From contig CM061233.1 in assembly GCA_030844895.1 (NCBI GenBank), forward strand, positions 55,977,453 through 56,041,452: a stretch of DNA of 64,000 bases, read 5' to 3'. A model generated the notes under the pieces. The model had not been told where the DNA came from and searched no databases. It was given only the letters and a program-made list of their open reading frames with translations. The position numbers and the translations under genes are program-made. Within the stretch, counting starts at the first letter, position 1. Every line of letters starts with the position of its first letter. Shown in pieces: positions 1 to 11,429 of this stretch. This stretch comes from Ambrosia x helenae (lineage: Eukaryota; Streptophyta; Magnoliopsida; Asterales; Asteraceae).

Positions 1-292
1 TACTGCCACATACCATCAAAATCAGATGTCCTGCCGAAGCACCTAAAAGATTATCAAAAAAACCCGAAAATAAATAAATAAATGTTGGTTGTAGCAGATG
101 CCAGCCACGAATAAGGGCTGGAATTCGATGACCATTACATCAGAAGCGGGGCTTCAATCAACTATAAGTGCTATCACATTTTAGTCAATGGTTTAAATTT
201 CATCAGAAGTCCATTGCTTTAATATCTCTAAGAACCTTTGTTTTAAAAATTAACATTTTGAAAAACATTTTTACATCCCAGATCAACATACA

Positions 293-334
<42 letters not shown>

Positions 335-421
335 AGATACGAAATTTCCATACCGTATTTTTTTATTCAACAGACCAAAAAATCGTGCAGGTCACAATCT
401 CTTAATTTCCAAACGATTTTC

Positions 422-459
<38 letters not shown>

Positions 460-819
460 AATCTGTAGTTCATAGAAGCCCCTAACCAGTTCAAAACAGC
501 CTGAAATAGAGTAAGAGAAACACATTAGGGTTTCATGTGCAGTTCAAAGAAATATGTTAAAATTATTTAGACAAGTGATATTTAAACATAATACTGGTAG
601 GATTTTAACCTGTATACATACTAATATACCAGGATATCAGAAGTGATGGTCAGTGCTTCGAATTGCACCCTTCTAAGCCCTAGATCTGCAATACGATGGT
701 GAAGATCTGCAAGGAATGAACCCCTATAGACCCGCAAACCCCATCCAAATCACCACTTCCATGTTACCCTATATTCCCCAACGTTTATTAGCAGAACAAA
801 GAACCACCATTAGAATCTC
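1..819. other. Low-coding flank with microsatellites
   Basis: I see no gene here. The stretch holds a 38-base A run (294-331) and an (AG)n tract (425-456). The only sizeable reading frame runs through the A run, giving a lysine block, and then through the AG tract, giving an Arg-Glu block. It is a low-complexity artefact rather than a protein. Confidence 0.7.
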
Positions 820-1095
820 TTGGAGAGAGAGAGAGAGAGATGATGGAGGCGGATGAATGGAATGAGGGGTTTGAAACCCTAGATTCATATCTGCTTTGTT
901 GGAATGAAACGTATCCAGGTTTTTTTTAGGAATGCATTTGTGTATTGAAGGCTTGTACATGATGCTTCATGGCTTGCACCCTTTAAAAGTATAAGAGTTT
1001 TATGCATTGATCCTTGTATAACATGCTTTTAAGTGTTGTACACGTGACAAATGACCATTTCTGCCCTTCCTATATGCATATTAATATAGTATAGA
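820..1095 (-). mobile_element. Helitron-like 5' end, minus strand
   Basis: Read on the minus strand, this begins at 1095 with TCTATACTATATTAATATGC, preceded by A. That fits the AT-rich 5'-TC terminus of plant Helitrons, which insert between A and T. About 270 bp match, in inverted orientation, the copy starting at 2896. Both continue through 'gcatataggaagggca', a diverged middle, a 'ccctaa'-type motif and then a CT tract. I could not find a 3' CTRR end with hairpin, so the full extent and the autonomous partner are unknown. Confidence 0.5.
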
Positions 1096-2895
1096 TATAT
1101 ATAACAAATATATAGTCCAAATGCTCAATTTCAATCGATTTATAAAAATAAAATACGTGGTACAAACATTTGGCGACTAAACGAGTAGAGTTGTGGCGAG
1201 AGCCGGGACTTAACGCATTCGTTTAAGCAATAACTTCCACCTACCCACCAAACAAAAAACCCTAGCTATATAATCACTCTATCTCCTTCTCCTTCTCCTT
1301 CCTTATTCTTTACAAACACAACCCTAGCCCCTCAAGCTTATTTTTCTTTCTTCATGCTCATCTCTCTCGTACCCTCTCCTCTCTTCCACCCTAAACTGCA
1401 CCGCCACCAACCACTTGTCACAAATCCCCTTCGTTCACACCACACCCACCCTGACGCCCCCCACGCTAATAAACTCGGGTCCTGCATTCCGGTCGACAGT
1501 AGTCAAGGGAGGCTCAACGATTGAGGTCGGATGGTCGTTCAGATCTGGATAGTTGGCTCAATAGGCTTGAAGGGTTGTTTTGCCAAGTTGTTTGGTTCAG
1601 GGTGATGCTCTTTTGGGGTCTAATTAGCATGCTCTTGGGCCGGTTATGATGTTTCCTGGTCCGGTTGGTGACTGCGACCAGTAAGCCGATTTCTGGGTTA
1701 ATGATTGGTTCCGGGTGTTTGGTCCAGGAGCAACACAATGGTCATGCTTGGTTCGTTCACGGTCAGTTTTGTTTTCCTTCAGGTTAGATTATGTTTGTTT
1801 GGGTCTTGTCAAGCCATTTCAACCAAGTCAAGATTGGGTCAAATGTCGATCAAGACGAGTCCACTTTGGTCAAGATTCGACTCGGTCAAAGCTGGTCAAC
1901 TTAACCACTATGATGTTCAGTCAAACCTGGTTAACTTGGTTAACGGTCCAACCCAACTAGATTCGTAAACGTTCAGATTGAGGCGCGTATGTGTCGGTCC
2001 GCGGGCACATATCGAGAAGGTATATCGCACGCCGTGTTTTCGATTTACTTATTTATCTTAGTGTTGGATATATACAATTAAAGATATATTTTCTTTTGTG
2101 TTAAACGAACCAAACCGACTTGTATTTTTTTAAAAATGATTTGCGTAATTTTAAGACGTTAAAAAGAATGGCTACCAACTATACATATGCAGAAGCACAT
2201 AAGTGTTCATGTTATGAAATAATGAACTGTCGAAAGATTTAATTGAATATATAGATATATATTACATTTAAAAGTGTAAAACAAAGCGAATCGACATGCG
2301 TGTATACATCCATTATGCAAACCACTAAATTGTTGGAGTATCTATACAATCATATGTTTGAATATTTATACATATAAACACACTATTTAGCGAAACATAC
2401 ATTACCTTACTAAAAGTAAAAAGTTTAGTTAGTTTATGACGCTAGTTTTGAAAATGGATTATATATATACTACTTATTCAAAACCTATAGTTCTCGTTTA
2501 TTATAATCTTAATAACTTAAACCTTTTGTCGCGTATAAAGACTTGATAAATTGTATTGCGTTTTGTTTTGGACAATTGATGTTTTGGGATAAAATAGACG
2601 ACTTGCGTTGTCTGGTTTCTTACAAAAACAGAGGAGACTCTGCCCAAATTTTTATAAAATATAAGAAATATATCGGATGGTCAAATCTATTATTTGGTAC
2701 AATTGAAGCTACGTATTACAAGTACATTTTATTAGCAGACTTTACTTTATCATACTAGAAATATATACGCTTATATATATACACACTAACCAACCTACGA
2801 AACAAGTTAACATTCGAGTCAAGTTATACCAATATTATTTTCTTAATACAAACTGTGTCTTAAACAATTACTTCAAGACGTGACCCTGAAAATAA
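1096..2895. other. Spacer between inverted Helitron-like ends
   Basis: No coding region is supported. From about 1,800 to 1,960 the sequence is rich in a GTCAA motif in both orientations, as in some plant LTRs and promoters. From about 2,030 on it becomes AT-rich and featureless. The short overlapping reading frames at 1.7-1.97 kb show no recognisable domain. Confidence 0.5.
1250..1420 (+). promoter_or_regulatory. Promoter-like stretch with telo-box and TATA
   Basis: An AAACCCTAGC telo-box (about 1257-1266) is followed directly by TATATAAT (about 1267-1274) and then a CT-rich run (CTCCTTCTCC repeated). This order resembles promoters and 5' leaders of plant ribosomal-protein and other growth-related genes. 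No credible ORF follows, so it could be a captured promoter fragment or a chance assembly. Confidence is low. Confidence 0.3.
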
Positions 2896-3126
2896 TCTAT
2901 ACTATATTAATAAGCATATAGGAAGGGCAACTTTGGTCATTTGCCACTTTTTTAATGATGTACAACCCTGAAAGCATGTTGTACATATATTAATGCATAA
3001 GAACTCTTAAACTTTTTAGAGTACAAGCTATGATGCGTCATGTACAAGCATGCTTAGAAAAATAACACGGATACATCACTCACATTAGGGTTTCATTCAG
3101 ATCTCACATTTCAAAACCTTATCTGG

Positions 3127-3169
<43 letters not shown>

Positions 3170-3175
3170 TGAGAC
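2896..3175 (+). mobile_element. Helitron-like 5' end, plus strand
   Basis: It starts A|TCTATACTATATTAATAAGC, the typical Helitron 5'-TC terminus, and runs through the same roughly 270-bp segment found in inverted orientation at 820-1095. It ends in a (CT)n tract at about 3129-3170. The two copies point away from each other. No Rep/helicase sequence is present, so this is a non-autonomous copy if the call is right. The 3' boundary was not found. Confidence 0.5.
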
Positions 3176-5230
3176 TCAAGAACATGAAGCCGATTACATC
3201 ATAATTTCACCGGATCAACTAACATTCCAACCTTCTTCATAGGTCAGTAACATTTTGTTATGATTCTGAACACTATTTCGTTATTCAAAACCCTAATGAG
3301 GAATAAAAGGTGGACTTTGATGTAGATCCAGAGTAATGTTTTCTGCTGCAATGGGTCTGATTTAGGGTTTTCTGAATGACAAAACTTAATTATCCGCCTC
3401 CATCTCCTTGCTTTCTCTCCAAACCGATTCAAGCTATAGGGTTTCAAGATCTACTCTATCCGCAGCAGATCAACAAATCTCTCTTTGTCTGACGCAAGAT
3501 TGACTGGATTTGACCTCTCGGTACAGTTTTTAACCATATCTTGGGTTTTATGTTTGTTATTTGAGTCGAATATGTGAATACTTTCAGATTTGTGTTAGGT
3601 TCCTTAAGTTTGGTGAATACAACCGGAGCCAGAACATTACTTTCCAGCAATTGGATTCATGAGAACTCATTCCAAAAGAACATTACTGTACTGTTTGGAG
3701 CAAGTATCCTGAGGTAAATCATGCCTCAAGTCATTAAAAGGTACCTTAGTGACCCGTGTTGTAATTGTTTGAGTTGGAAAATAGGTTAGCCAGCAACATG
3801 GGTAACACACTAAAACTAATTATATATAATTAGTGTATAATGGATTTAACAAAAAGAATATAGTTGAAGAATAGGAGGTACTTCATACATATAAAGCACA
3901 CGATTATGTTGTTCGGTTCATTGAAAATAGTGATTTAAAGTGATTTACTGGATAGTTACTGCTTGAATTGTGACATAACAAAACAAAGTTGTGAGGCCGT
4001 GCAAGCCAATGGAAAAAAAGGAGGGTTGAATTTATAAAATGCATCTATACTCTTGATAATCAAGTTCGTTGCACTTTAAAACAATTATATATTGTTCATT
4101 GTTTAGTTCTAACATTAAATTGTTTATGAGCCCTATTAGTAGACTTTATTCTGTTTTGGTAATTAGACTTTAGCAGTGGGCTTTATTTGTATGAAATATG
4201 TCGATTAGCTCAGTATTATAATCCAATAGCTTTTGGTTTATACTAAAAGGGGAAAATGATAGCTAATGCATCTTAAGCCATTCATTTTATTAGCTAAAGC
4301 TGATGACCGGGAGAAGTTATTTATTCAAGATCTATGAATGCCTCTTAAGTTATGATCAGATGACTTGCTAATTGGACAGTCGATATTCTTGCAAGTGATT
4401 TATTTGAAGACAAAGCAACCATAGACGGATGACTTATAGGGCAATGGCAAACGGCTTGCTTTTTCTGTTGGTACTTTTCAACTAAGATGTCGTTTGGTTT
4501 CTATAAGGTATCACTATGGGTATGGGTTTTGATACCATAATGAAATATTCATACAGTTTTATTTGTATCGTTATCCATCCTTAAAACCCGTACCCAACAA
4601 ATAAAATCCTTCAAACCAAACAGTACCTAACTGTATATCGTTATTTCTATTGGCTTCAAAATAATGTATTTATTAACTTTAATCTTTATTTTGTATTTAA
4701 ACTAAAACTGATAATACCATGTCTAAGGATTTTGGAAATGAAAAATATTTTCCTTTAAAGGATGATGTCATCTTGCAAAATGAAGCACCCGCCTATTTCT
4801 ATGTTCTTGTTACAAGCGCAGTAGTGAGTCTTAAATTTCCTTGTTTTATTTCTATTGGCTAAAAATAATGTATTTATAAATGTTCTTTGATGGTTAATTA
4901 CATGATCAATAACTTGTGCACATGAAGAATGGAATTGAACATGAATACTGATAAGAAAGATCTGGCTCCACTAACTAGGTATAAACTCAAGGGGATGCTG
5001 AACGCAACAACTGTTAAAGCTCCAGCCTTTGGTCACCCATTACTTAGATGACACTGAAGCTTTTTATTTAAATGTTGGACTCATGTATGGATAGTTGTAA
5101 CATTATTCATTTCTTTAACTTTGGTGATTTTGGCACATGTATTAGCGGAAATTGCACATGAATTATCATCAACTAAAATTCCATTTAGATCAGGCTAAAC
5201 ACCATATGAGGTAAACTCAGTTCTCATTGA
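3176..5230. other. Gene-free AT-rich stretch
   Basis: No reading frame of convincing length or composition, no LTR terminus and no primer site were found. Part of this may belong to the Helitron-like element starting at 2896. Confidence 0.5.
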
Positions 5231-5239
5231 AATTAAATT

Positions 5240-5900
5240 CTTAAGCTATAAAAGATTCTAATTTACATGCTTTTGGTGAAGGTTTGGGTTTTGGAATGAA
5301 TTGGCAAAAGTGACTGAGAATCCGGTTAGAAACCGAATTCATGGATCGAATACGCATAAAACAACTCGATTTCAGACGGAGATTCGAGACGAGACAGAAA
5401 CATACGATAACAACGTCATCACAGATTCGTATTACTACAGAAACGATTACAGACACTGTCATCAGTAGGATAAACATCTATCTCGAGGCCGGGGGAGGTC
5501 GGACATGACCTCCCCCTTGAGAGCATTCAAAGTACAAACTCAAATCACCAAATGAACAATAACACATGAGATTGCTATTTATAGTACAACATCCAAGAGC
5601 CACCTTCGCCCCTTTGGAATGGTCGAATGTGGAGCATTTCCACATTCGCCCATTTGTAATGGTCGAATGTGGAAAACTTCCACATTCGCCCAGTGTATAT
5701 TAGGTCGAACTTGGCTTTGGTATTGTCCTATATTATACAAATGTGTCAGATCCATAAAATGCCCTTATGGATCACCACAATCTCATGTAATACTATACAA
5801 AGACTCAACCCTAGTCTATTCGACAGTGACGTCCACAAAAGTGCATCAACAGTGACCAAACCTCAGGGACGATTTTGGCTATTAACTCATATGGTTATTT
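5240..5900 (-). repeat. LTR-like fragment with iterated TCGAATGTGG hairpins
   Basis: On the minus strand a TATAAATA box lies at about 5574-5583. Upstream of it (higher coordinates) are two tandem hairpins built from GGTCGAATGTGGA and TCCACATTCGCCC (about 5590-5695). A 10-bp perfect stem, GGGGGAGGTC, with a 6-base loop sits at 5491-5516. The same TTCGACC/GGTCGAATG vocabulary recurs near 25.0-25.9 kb and 51.95-52.10 kb, beside a Met-tRNA primer site in the last case. This is therefore probably a decayed LTR of that Copia-like family. Its boundaries are not defined. Confidence 0.45.
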
Positions 5901-6078
5901 CGGATTTACACAAAAATAAAACTAAGGCATGAAGCGCCAAGTGCACCACTTTTCGTACCCAAGGCGTAAATAATTATATAACTTTTTATATATTTCTTAT
6001 AGGTTTCTAGAATCTTTTAATCAACATTTTGTGACAATTAAGCTTTATATATGATTTACTATGGAATTGCATGTACGT
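5901..6078. other. Left flank of element A with TSD TACGT
   Basis: The five bases 6074-6078 (TACGT) recur at 12906-12910 directly after element A, so they are its target-site duplication. No gene is seen in the flank. Confidence 0.8.
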
Positions 6079-7945
6079 TGTAACACCCCAACCGATGGCG
6101 GAAACATCAAGGTGTCACGTATTAATTATTGTTCAGTAGCTCATGGTAATACATATGTTTACATAATCCTTTATTACAATATTTGATTACATTAAAGTCT
6201 TGAATGTAATCTAATACATCAAACAAACAACGAAACTTCAAATAACTCCTCATGCTAGCTCTACACTTCAAGCATCAATATTTCCTGTTGAGTTTGGAAA
6301 AATGGATGGGGGGGGGGGTCAACTAGAAGTTGGTGAGAATACATAAGCCATGTCAAACAATTAAGTTTAAGAATAAAAGTTGAGCAATTCACATGTCTAT
6401 CGTAAGGACCCGGGTTCGAGTCCCGGCACAGACATCCTTTTTGTTATTTTCTTTCTATACTTCTATCTTGTATATTTTTTTTAAATAGTTTTTAAATACT
6501 AAAATTGCTTTATAAATTCTACAAAAATTATTTTATGTTATTCTAGTAGAAAAGTTTAACATACAATTTTTAGTTTTCCAAAAATTATTTATTTAATATA
6601 TATAATAAATAATTCAAGTTTATTCTATTTTATTTATAAAATTTTATAAAAATATCAAAACAATTATATAAATTTCCGCAAAAATTATTCTAGGGTTATA
6701 TAACATTAAACTTTTCTGAAATGATTTTTATTTCTGAAAAATCATTTATTTAATATTTTTAATCAATTTTTGATAGTTTTAATCATAAATAAATCATAAT
6801 AAATTCATTTTTCAATATTTTTGCACCAAAATTTTATATAAATTATTTCTATTTATTTAGAACAGAAATACAATTTTTAAATTTAAAAATTCTTTAATTT
6901 TAAAATTTTTAAATATTAAAGTTTTATTTTGACAATTTGAAATAAATAGCTTTAATATTCTATTTTTTTAAGAAAATAATTTTATAAAAATTATTTTCAT
7001 ACTTAAAAGTTTATATGTGACCATCTTTAATCTAGAATTTGCAAAAAGACTTTTGTTTATTTATTTATAAAATTTCTCTTATTTATTAAACATTTTATTA
7101 ATCAACCAAATACTTATCCAGTTATCCCCAATTCGAAACCCTAGAATATACTTGTAGACTAGATAGACTTAGACTTATTTGTTACCTTATACATAGGGTA
7201 ATACTTGGCAACTTTGGGGCTACACTTACACATTTACTCGAGACTTAATACTTTGCTAAGGTGAGTTTACGTAACCATGTTTATGCAATTCTTTATACTT
7301 GCAACATTATACTTAAGCAATTCTACATACATGTCTAGTTGTAAACTTTAATGCCTCATGATTTAGACAACAGCAACAGTTAGACTCGTTTCAACAATAC
7401 ATAATCATTAGCTATGGCCAAGCCGGCGATACTCAATAATAGATCTATTGGATTGACAATCCCACCTAGATTCGTTGACCATCTTTTATGGGGAGCGCGG
7501 GTGATTGTTATCGTTCCAACATAATATTAAGGTGAACCGTGGATGACGGGATGGACCTAAACTAGTCGGAGGTTTGATTATGTCGATTCAACATTTCATG
7601 TTTATTCATGTAGACTTAAACTTACGATAGACATGTGAATTGCTCAACTTTTATTCTTAAACTTAATTGTTTGACATGGCTTATGTATTCTCACCAACTT
7701 CTAGTTGACCCCCCCCCCCCATTTTTCCAAACTCAACAGGAAATATTGATGCTTGAAGTGTAGAGCTAGCATGAGGAGTTATTTGAAGTTTTGTTGTTTG
7801 TTTGATGTATTAGATTACATTCAAGAGTTTAATGTAATTCAATATTGTAATAAAGGATTATGTAAACATATGGATTACCATGAGCTACTGAAAAATCATT
7901 CATACGTGACACCTCGATGTTTCCGCCATCGGTTGGGGTGTTACA
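6079..7945 (+). repeat. Left LTR of element A (U3 replaced by inverted 3' end)
   Basis: Bases 6079-6406 are the reverse complement of 7621-7945, that is, of the LTR's own 3' end. From about 6407 the sequence follows the right LTR from about 11393. Relative to the right LTR about 1,040 bp of U3, including the TATA region near 10860-10870, are missing. The junction lies just before a tRNA-like B box (GGTTCGAGTCC), with about 2 bp of microhomology. Without U3 this LTR should not drive transcription. Confidence 0.9.
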
Positions 7946-7961
7946 GATTGGTATCAGAGCC
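7946..7961 (+). other. Primer binding site, initiator tRNA-Met
   Basis: TGGTATCAGAGCC (7949-7961), three bases after the LTR end, is complementary to the 3' end of plant initiator tRNA-Met, the usual primer of these elements. Confidence 0.9.
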
Positions 7962-8487
7962 TTGGTTATAGGGAATTAGGTTATTAGAAAAATAATCTAG
8001 TCTATAACCATAGGATTATAACAGTATTTGCTCCTTTTACCTGCTATTCTCTATCTCCCTCCTACTTCTTATCCCTACTTTCATCCCTACAAAGAAGATT
8101 GTTCCCCATCACTGGAGCTACTCTTAGACTAATAGGCAAAATCCTCAGGCTTAGCCTGAACCACCTTGAGATCTCGTCGAAGTTCTAGATTTTAATAACG
8201 AACACGTGGAATTTGGAAGGGTGAACGCCTGTATTCTGAGTCTTCTGTCTAGGCTGGCATTGCGCATATATCCCAATCAGACGAGGGACCCGGATGCCTA
8301 CCTGGGAATTCTCGGGATGAGTGTTCACTTATAGGCTAAAGCATGTCTTCACTATCTTATTAGAATCTAGAATCTTTGATAAGTCAACGTTTTTGTTTAT
8401 TCGTTTTAAATAAATGGATAAATGATTACATTCCTTATATTACCTCTTTCATGTCTCATTAAACCTTCATTGTGTCTCTTACAGATC
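7962..8487 (+). other. 5' leader of element A with conserved structured segment
   Basis: This non-coding leader contains a segment (about 8200-8352) conserved in elements B and G. GTGAAC (8221-8226) can pair with GTTCAC (8323-8328). In B both partners change together to GTGGAC and GTCCAC, which supports an RNA helix. A splice-acceptor-like TTACAG lies just before the gag ATG. By analogy with other retroelements, packaging or dimerisation are possible roles; that is inference. Confidence 0.65.
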
Positions 8488-9627
8488 ATGCCTCCACGTT
8501 GCAGCGCTCGCCTTAACAGTGTGACAATCATGAAGAAGGGAGTAGCAATCACAAGCATAACCACGACACTAACCACAACAAACAACAACAACAACAACAA
8601 TGGCGTTGATGCCCAACTGGCTGCGATCATCTCTCAACAAATGGCACAACAGATCGCAACTCTGGTCCCTAACTTACTGGCTCAAGTCATCCAGATGAAC
8701 GGAAACGGCAACGGAAACGACAATGGAAACCACAATGGGAACAGGAATGGAAACGGGAATGGTCTTCCAGCTTGCACTCTTAAACACTTTAATACCTGTA
8801 ATCCCCCTAAGTTCAGTGGAGATGAAGGAGCTACGGGTCTTCTGCAATGGTTCGAGGGTATTGAGAATACCTTCATTAACAGTGAGTGTCTCGATAACTT
8901 AAAGGTCCGTTATGCCATGAGTGTTCTTCACAAACGAGCACTCACTTGGTGGGATGAGGAAAAGCGCACCCGCGGAGCTGAAGTTGCACTTGCTATGACT
9001 TGGGATCAAGCTAAAGACATTATGAAGACAGAGTTTTGCCCTCGTAATGAAATCAAAAAGTTAGAAGATGAGTTTCATGAACTTGCTCAGGACAGTGGAG
9101 AAAACCTTGCCTACAACACTCGTTTTCACGAACTTAGTCTACTGCTACCACACAAGGTCACCCCCTTGCCTATTGCGATCGAAAAATACATTGGTGGCTT
9201 ACCCATGCAGATTCAGGACACAGTGTGGGGAAGGAACCCTGCTACTCTGGAGGAAGCAAAGCGTTTGGCGGCCACCCTAACAGATAACCATGTGAAGGAA
9301 GGAACCCTGACTCGGAAAGGGGAAAAGAAAACTGTTGCGAAGGATACTCCCCAACCTGCCGATGAAATTAAAACTGAGGCCTCAACCAATGGAAGGCGCA
9401 AGGTCAAGAATTTTGCAATAGACGCCACTGTCCCATCCAACAAGAAACAATATAACGGGAACCAACCTAGGTGTGACACCTGTCAGTATCACCATCCAAC
9501 CCAAGTGCCCTGCCGTCAGTGTACCAATTGTCAAAGGTATGGGCATCATGCGGATGCTTGTCGAATTCCTACTGCAAATGCCCTTGCTGCTCCAAATAAT
9601 CCTGCTAGGGACCCTCCAGCTACTTAA
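8488..9627 (+). CDS. gag: Gag protein of element A
   Basis: A capsid-type structural protein of about 379 residues. I chose the ATG at 8488 (MPPRC...) rather than the upstream one at 8422, because the related G gag begins the same way. The N-terminus is Asn- and Gly-rich, with N and GN repeats at about residues 35-90. A retrotransposon Gag domain follows, with the conserved LTWWDEE and PRNEIKKLEDEF stretches. A CCHC-type zinc knuckle (CTNCQRYGHHADAC) lies near the C-terminus. In G a second knuckle and a protease follow; here the frame ends soon after the first knuckle with a clean stop. No frameshift is present, so the protein could be made if the element were transcribed, but its left LTR lacks U3. 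It is clearly homologous to the gag of G. Confidence 0.88.
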   Translation: MPPRCSARLNSVTIMKKGVAITSITTTLTTTNNNNNNNGVDAQLAAIISQQMAQQIATLVPNLLAQVIQMNGNGNGNDNGNHNGNRNGNGNGLPACTLKHFNTCNPPKFSGDEGATGLLQWFEGIENTFINSECLDNLKVRYAMSVLHKRALTWWDEEKRTRGAEVALAMTWDQAKDIMKTEFCPRNEIKKLEDEFHELAQDSGENLAYNTRFHELSLLLPHKVTPLPIAIEKYIGGLPMQIQDTVWGRNPATLEEAKRLAATLTDNHVKEGTLTRKGEKKTVAKDTPQPADEIKTEASTNGRRKVKNFAIDATVPSNKKQYNGNQPRCDTCQYHHPTQVPCRQCTNCQRYGHHADACRIPTANALAAPNNPARDPPAT

Positions 9628-10351
9628 CAACAAGCTCCACCGTTAGAATGTTATTTTTGCATTTAAAATTCTATGTATTGACGCTTGGATTCAAGTATTG
9701 GAAAATTTTGTCTTTCACATGAGAGTCGTTTACCTAGTTTGATCACAACACTGGGGTGCATGCTTGTTTGAATGTGAACTAATTGCTATATCAAAATCTA
9801 AACCATACTCGTTATACTTATAAACTTGCTTACTTGTACAACAGTTAGTTTGCTACCAAATAACCTATTCAACGATTGGTAGAGGTCATCATGTCTTTTC
9901 AACAGTCGGGAGAGGCCTTACAACCTGCTCCACGACTGGTGGAGGCTATCGAACCTGCTCAACAATCGGTAGAGTCATAGAAGGACACAAAACCCTAATG
10001 TAAGGTAAATTGGTGATTGCGGTCCGGAACGTAATCCTGAATTTACAGGTACGTTAAGGTAGTGTGAAATTCTATCAAGGTTTTCAGTAGAGAAACTAAT
10101 TATAAACCTCAGTTACCTGGTACTTCATTTTAGCCTTTCAACCCATTCCTTTTAGGACTCCTAAAACTTAAGATTCTTATTGCGATTTCAAGACACACCT
10201 AATCCTACCCTCTTATCCAAATTATTTGAAACAAAATTATTCTATTCATGTTGTGCCCTAACGCTACACTTGTCCTAATCTCTAACCAGTCATCCGCAAC
10301 CCTGTGTTTTAATAATAACTTCGGGACGAAGTTTCCAAAAGTAGGGGAGAC
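9628..10351 (+). other. 3' internal region and polypurine tract of element A
   Basis: Non-coding. At about 9862-9980 there are about four diverged units of roughly 30 bp (type 'caacctgctcaacaatcggtagag'). A stretch from about 9975 on is homologous to 28563-29068 in front of the LTR of B. CCAAAAGTAGGGGAGA (10335-10350) is the polypurine tract that primes plus-strand synthesis, directly before the right LTR. Confidence 0.75.
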
Positions 10352-11180
10352 TGTAACATCACATATTTTTTTTTCCCAATTATTAAATAAAATCACCACT
10401 TTTAACCATGTCAAAATATGATTCATTTCAAAACATCTATAAATATAATAATAATAATAATAATAACAATAATCTATGGAAGTTTAGTTATAAACATGAA
10501 ACCATCCTCCACCAAACATACTAAGCCCAACTTCTTCTCTTTAAAAAAAAAAAAAAAAAAAAAAATTCTGAGCCCAGCCCACCATCCAAGACCCGGCCCA
10601 ACAGCCTATTCTTGTTGCCTTCTTGTTCGCTGCACATGTTAAGTCAGACAAACAAATTGTTTGACCAAGAAAGCTTTCCATTCTGACCTTGCAAATCAAG
10701 CTGAATAATATCAATTCGTAATTGACCTCACATAATGACTGGTATAATCTTTCTGTTTATAATCAATCAATTATCGCAAATTACGAGCTCATCCAAGCAT
10801 GACTCACGAGACTTTGACCATTGACGAGTCAAACGCAGAAAACTTCCAAAGATGCAACATTATTATAAATTGATACATCCTCAATAGCCTATAGGTGCCG
10901 AAAATCAATAACCCCATATCATATTTCACATTCTGTCACTCCAAGTATACGAATTTTTTTAAGCTTTCGGTTGGATCTTGTTTAGCTTGTTCATCATCAT
11001 ATCTCATAGGTATGAACCAATTGATTATTCATAGATGCTAATCGGCACTATTAGGTCATTAACCCTATGGTTAATTAGGGTCTGGTCGCGTATGGAAACG
11101 GATTAAGGATCTAGGGTTCATCACGAAATTGGGGATAACGGGTTACTAAGTACAAATGATTTTCATTAACAAAACTGAAC

Positions 11181-11270
11181 GACCATCTGATCTAGATCAG
11201 ATGGTCACGTCTATTTGTTGTTTAACCAATGAGCTGTGGGTTCGAGTCCCGTAAAAACTGTTTTCTTTTT
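11181..11270 (+). other. tRNA-like module 1 in LTR of A
   Basis: A B box (GGTTCGAGTCC, 11239-11249) in a short T-arm-like context is followed by a T run (about 11261 on). A perfect 26-bp palindrome (11181-11206, GACCATCTGATC and its complement) lies upstream. The A box is not convincing and no full cloverleaf can be drawn. Confidence 0.5.
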
Positions 11271-11340
11271 CTTCTTATTTATGGAAAACAGATTAGATAA
11301 CATATATAATTAATTTCCAACCAAGAATATTTGTTCTCAG

Positions 11341-11429
11341 GGTCCAGACCAGATGGTCTGGGCTTGTGATTTAGACCTCTTGATTCGACCGAGGACCGGG
11401 GTTCGAGTCCCGGCACAGACATCCTTTTT
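11341..11429 (+). other. tRNA-like module 2 in LTR of A
   Basis: A 7-bp hairpin (CCAGACC/GGTCTGG, 11344-11361) precedes a B box (GGTTCGAGTCC, 11400-11410). The arm CCGGG-TTCGAGT-CCCGG is close to a perfect T arm, and TTTTT follows at 11425-11429. The left LTR of A keeps only the B-box half (from about 6407), because the inverted copy joins exactly here. Confidence 0.55.

Noticed and set aside
168..485. 105-residue Lys-rich frame
   Set aside because: Produced by the A run and AG microsatellite.
5491..5516. Rho-independent terminator (10-bp GC-rich hairpin)
   Set aside because: No T run follows and the context is a plant LTR fragment.
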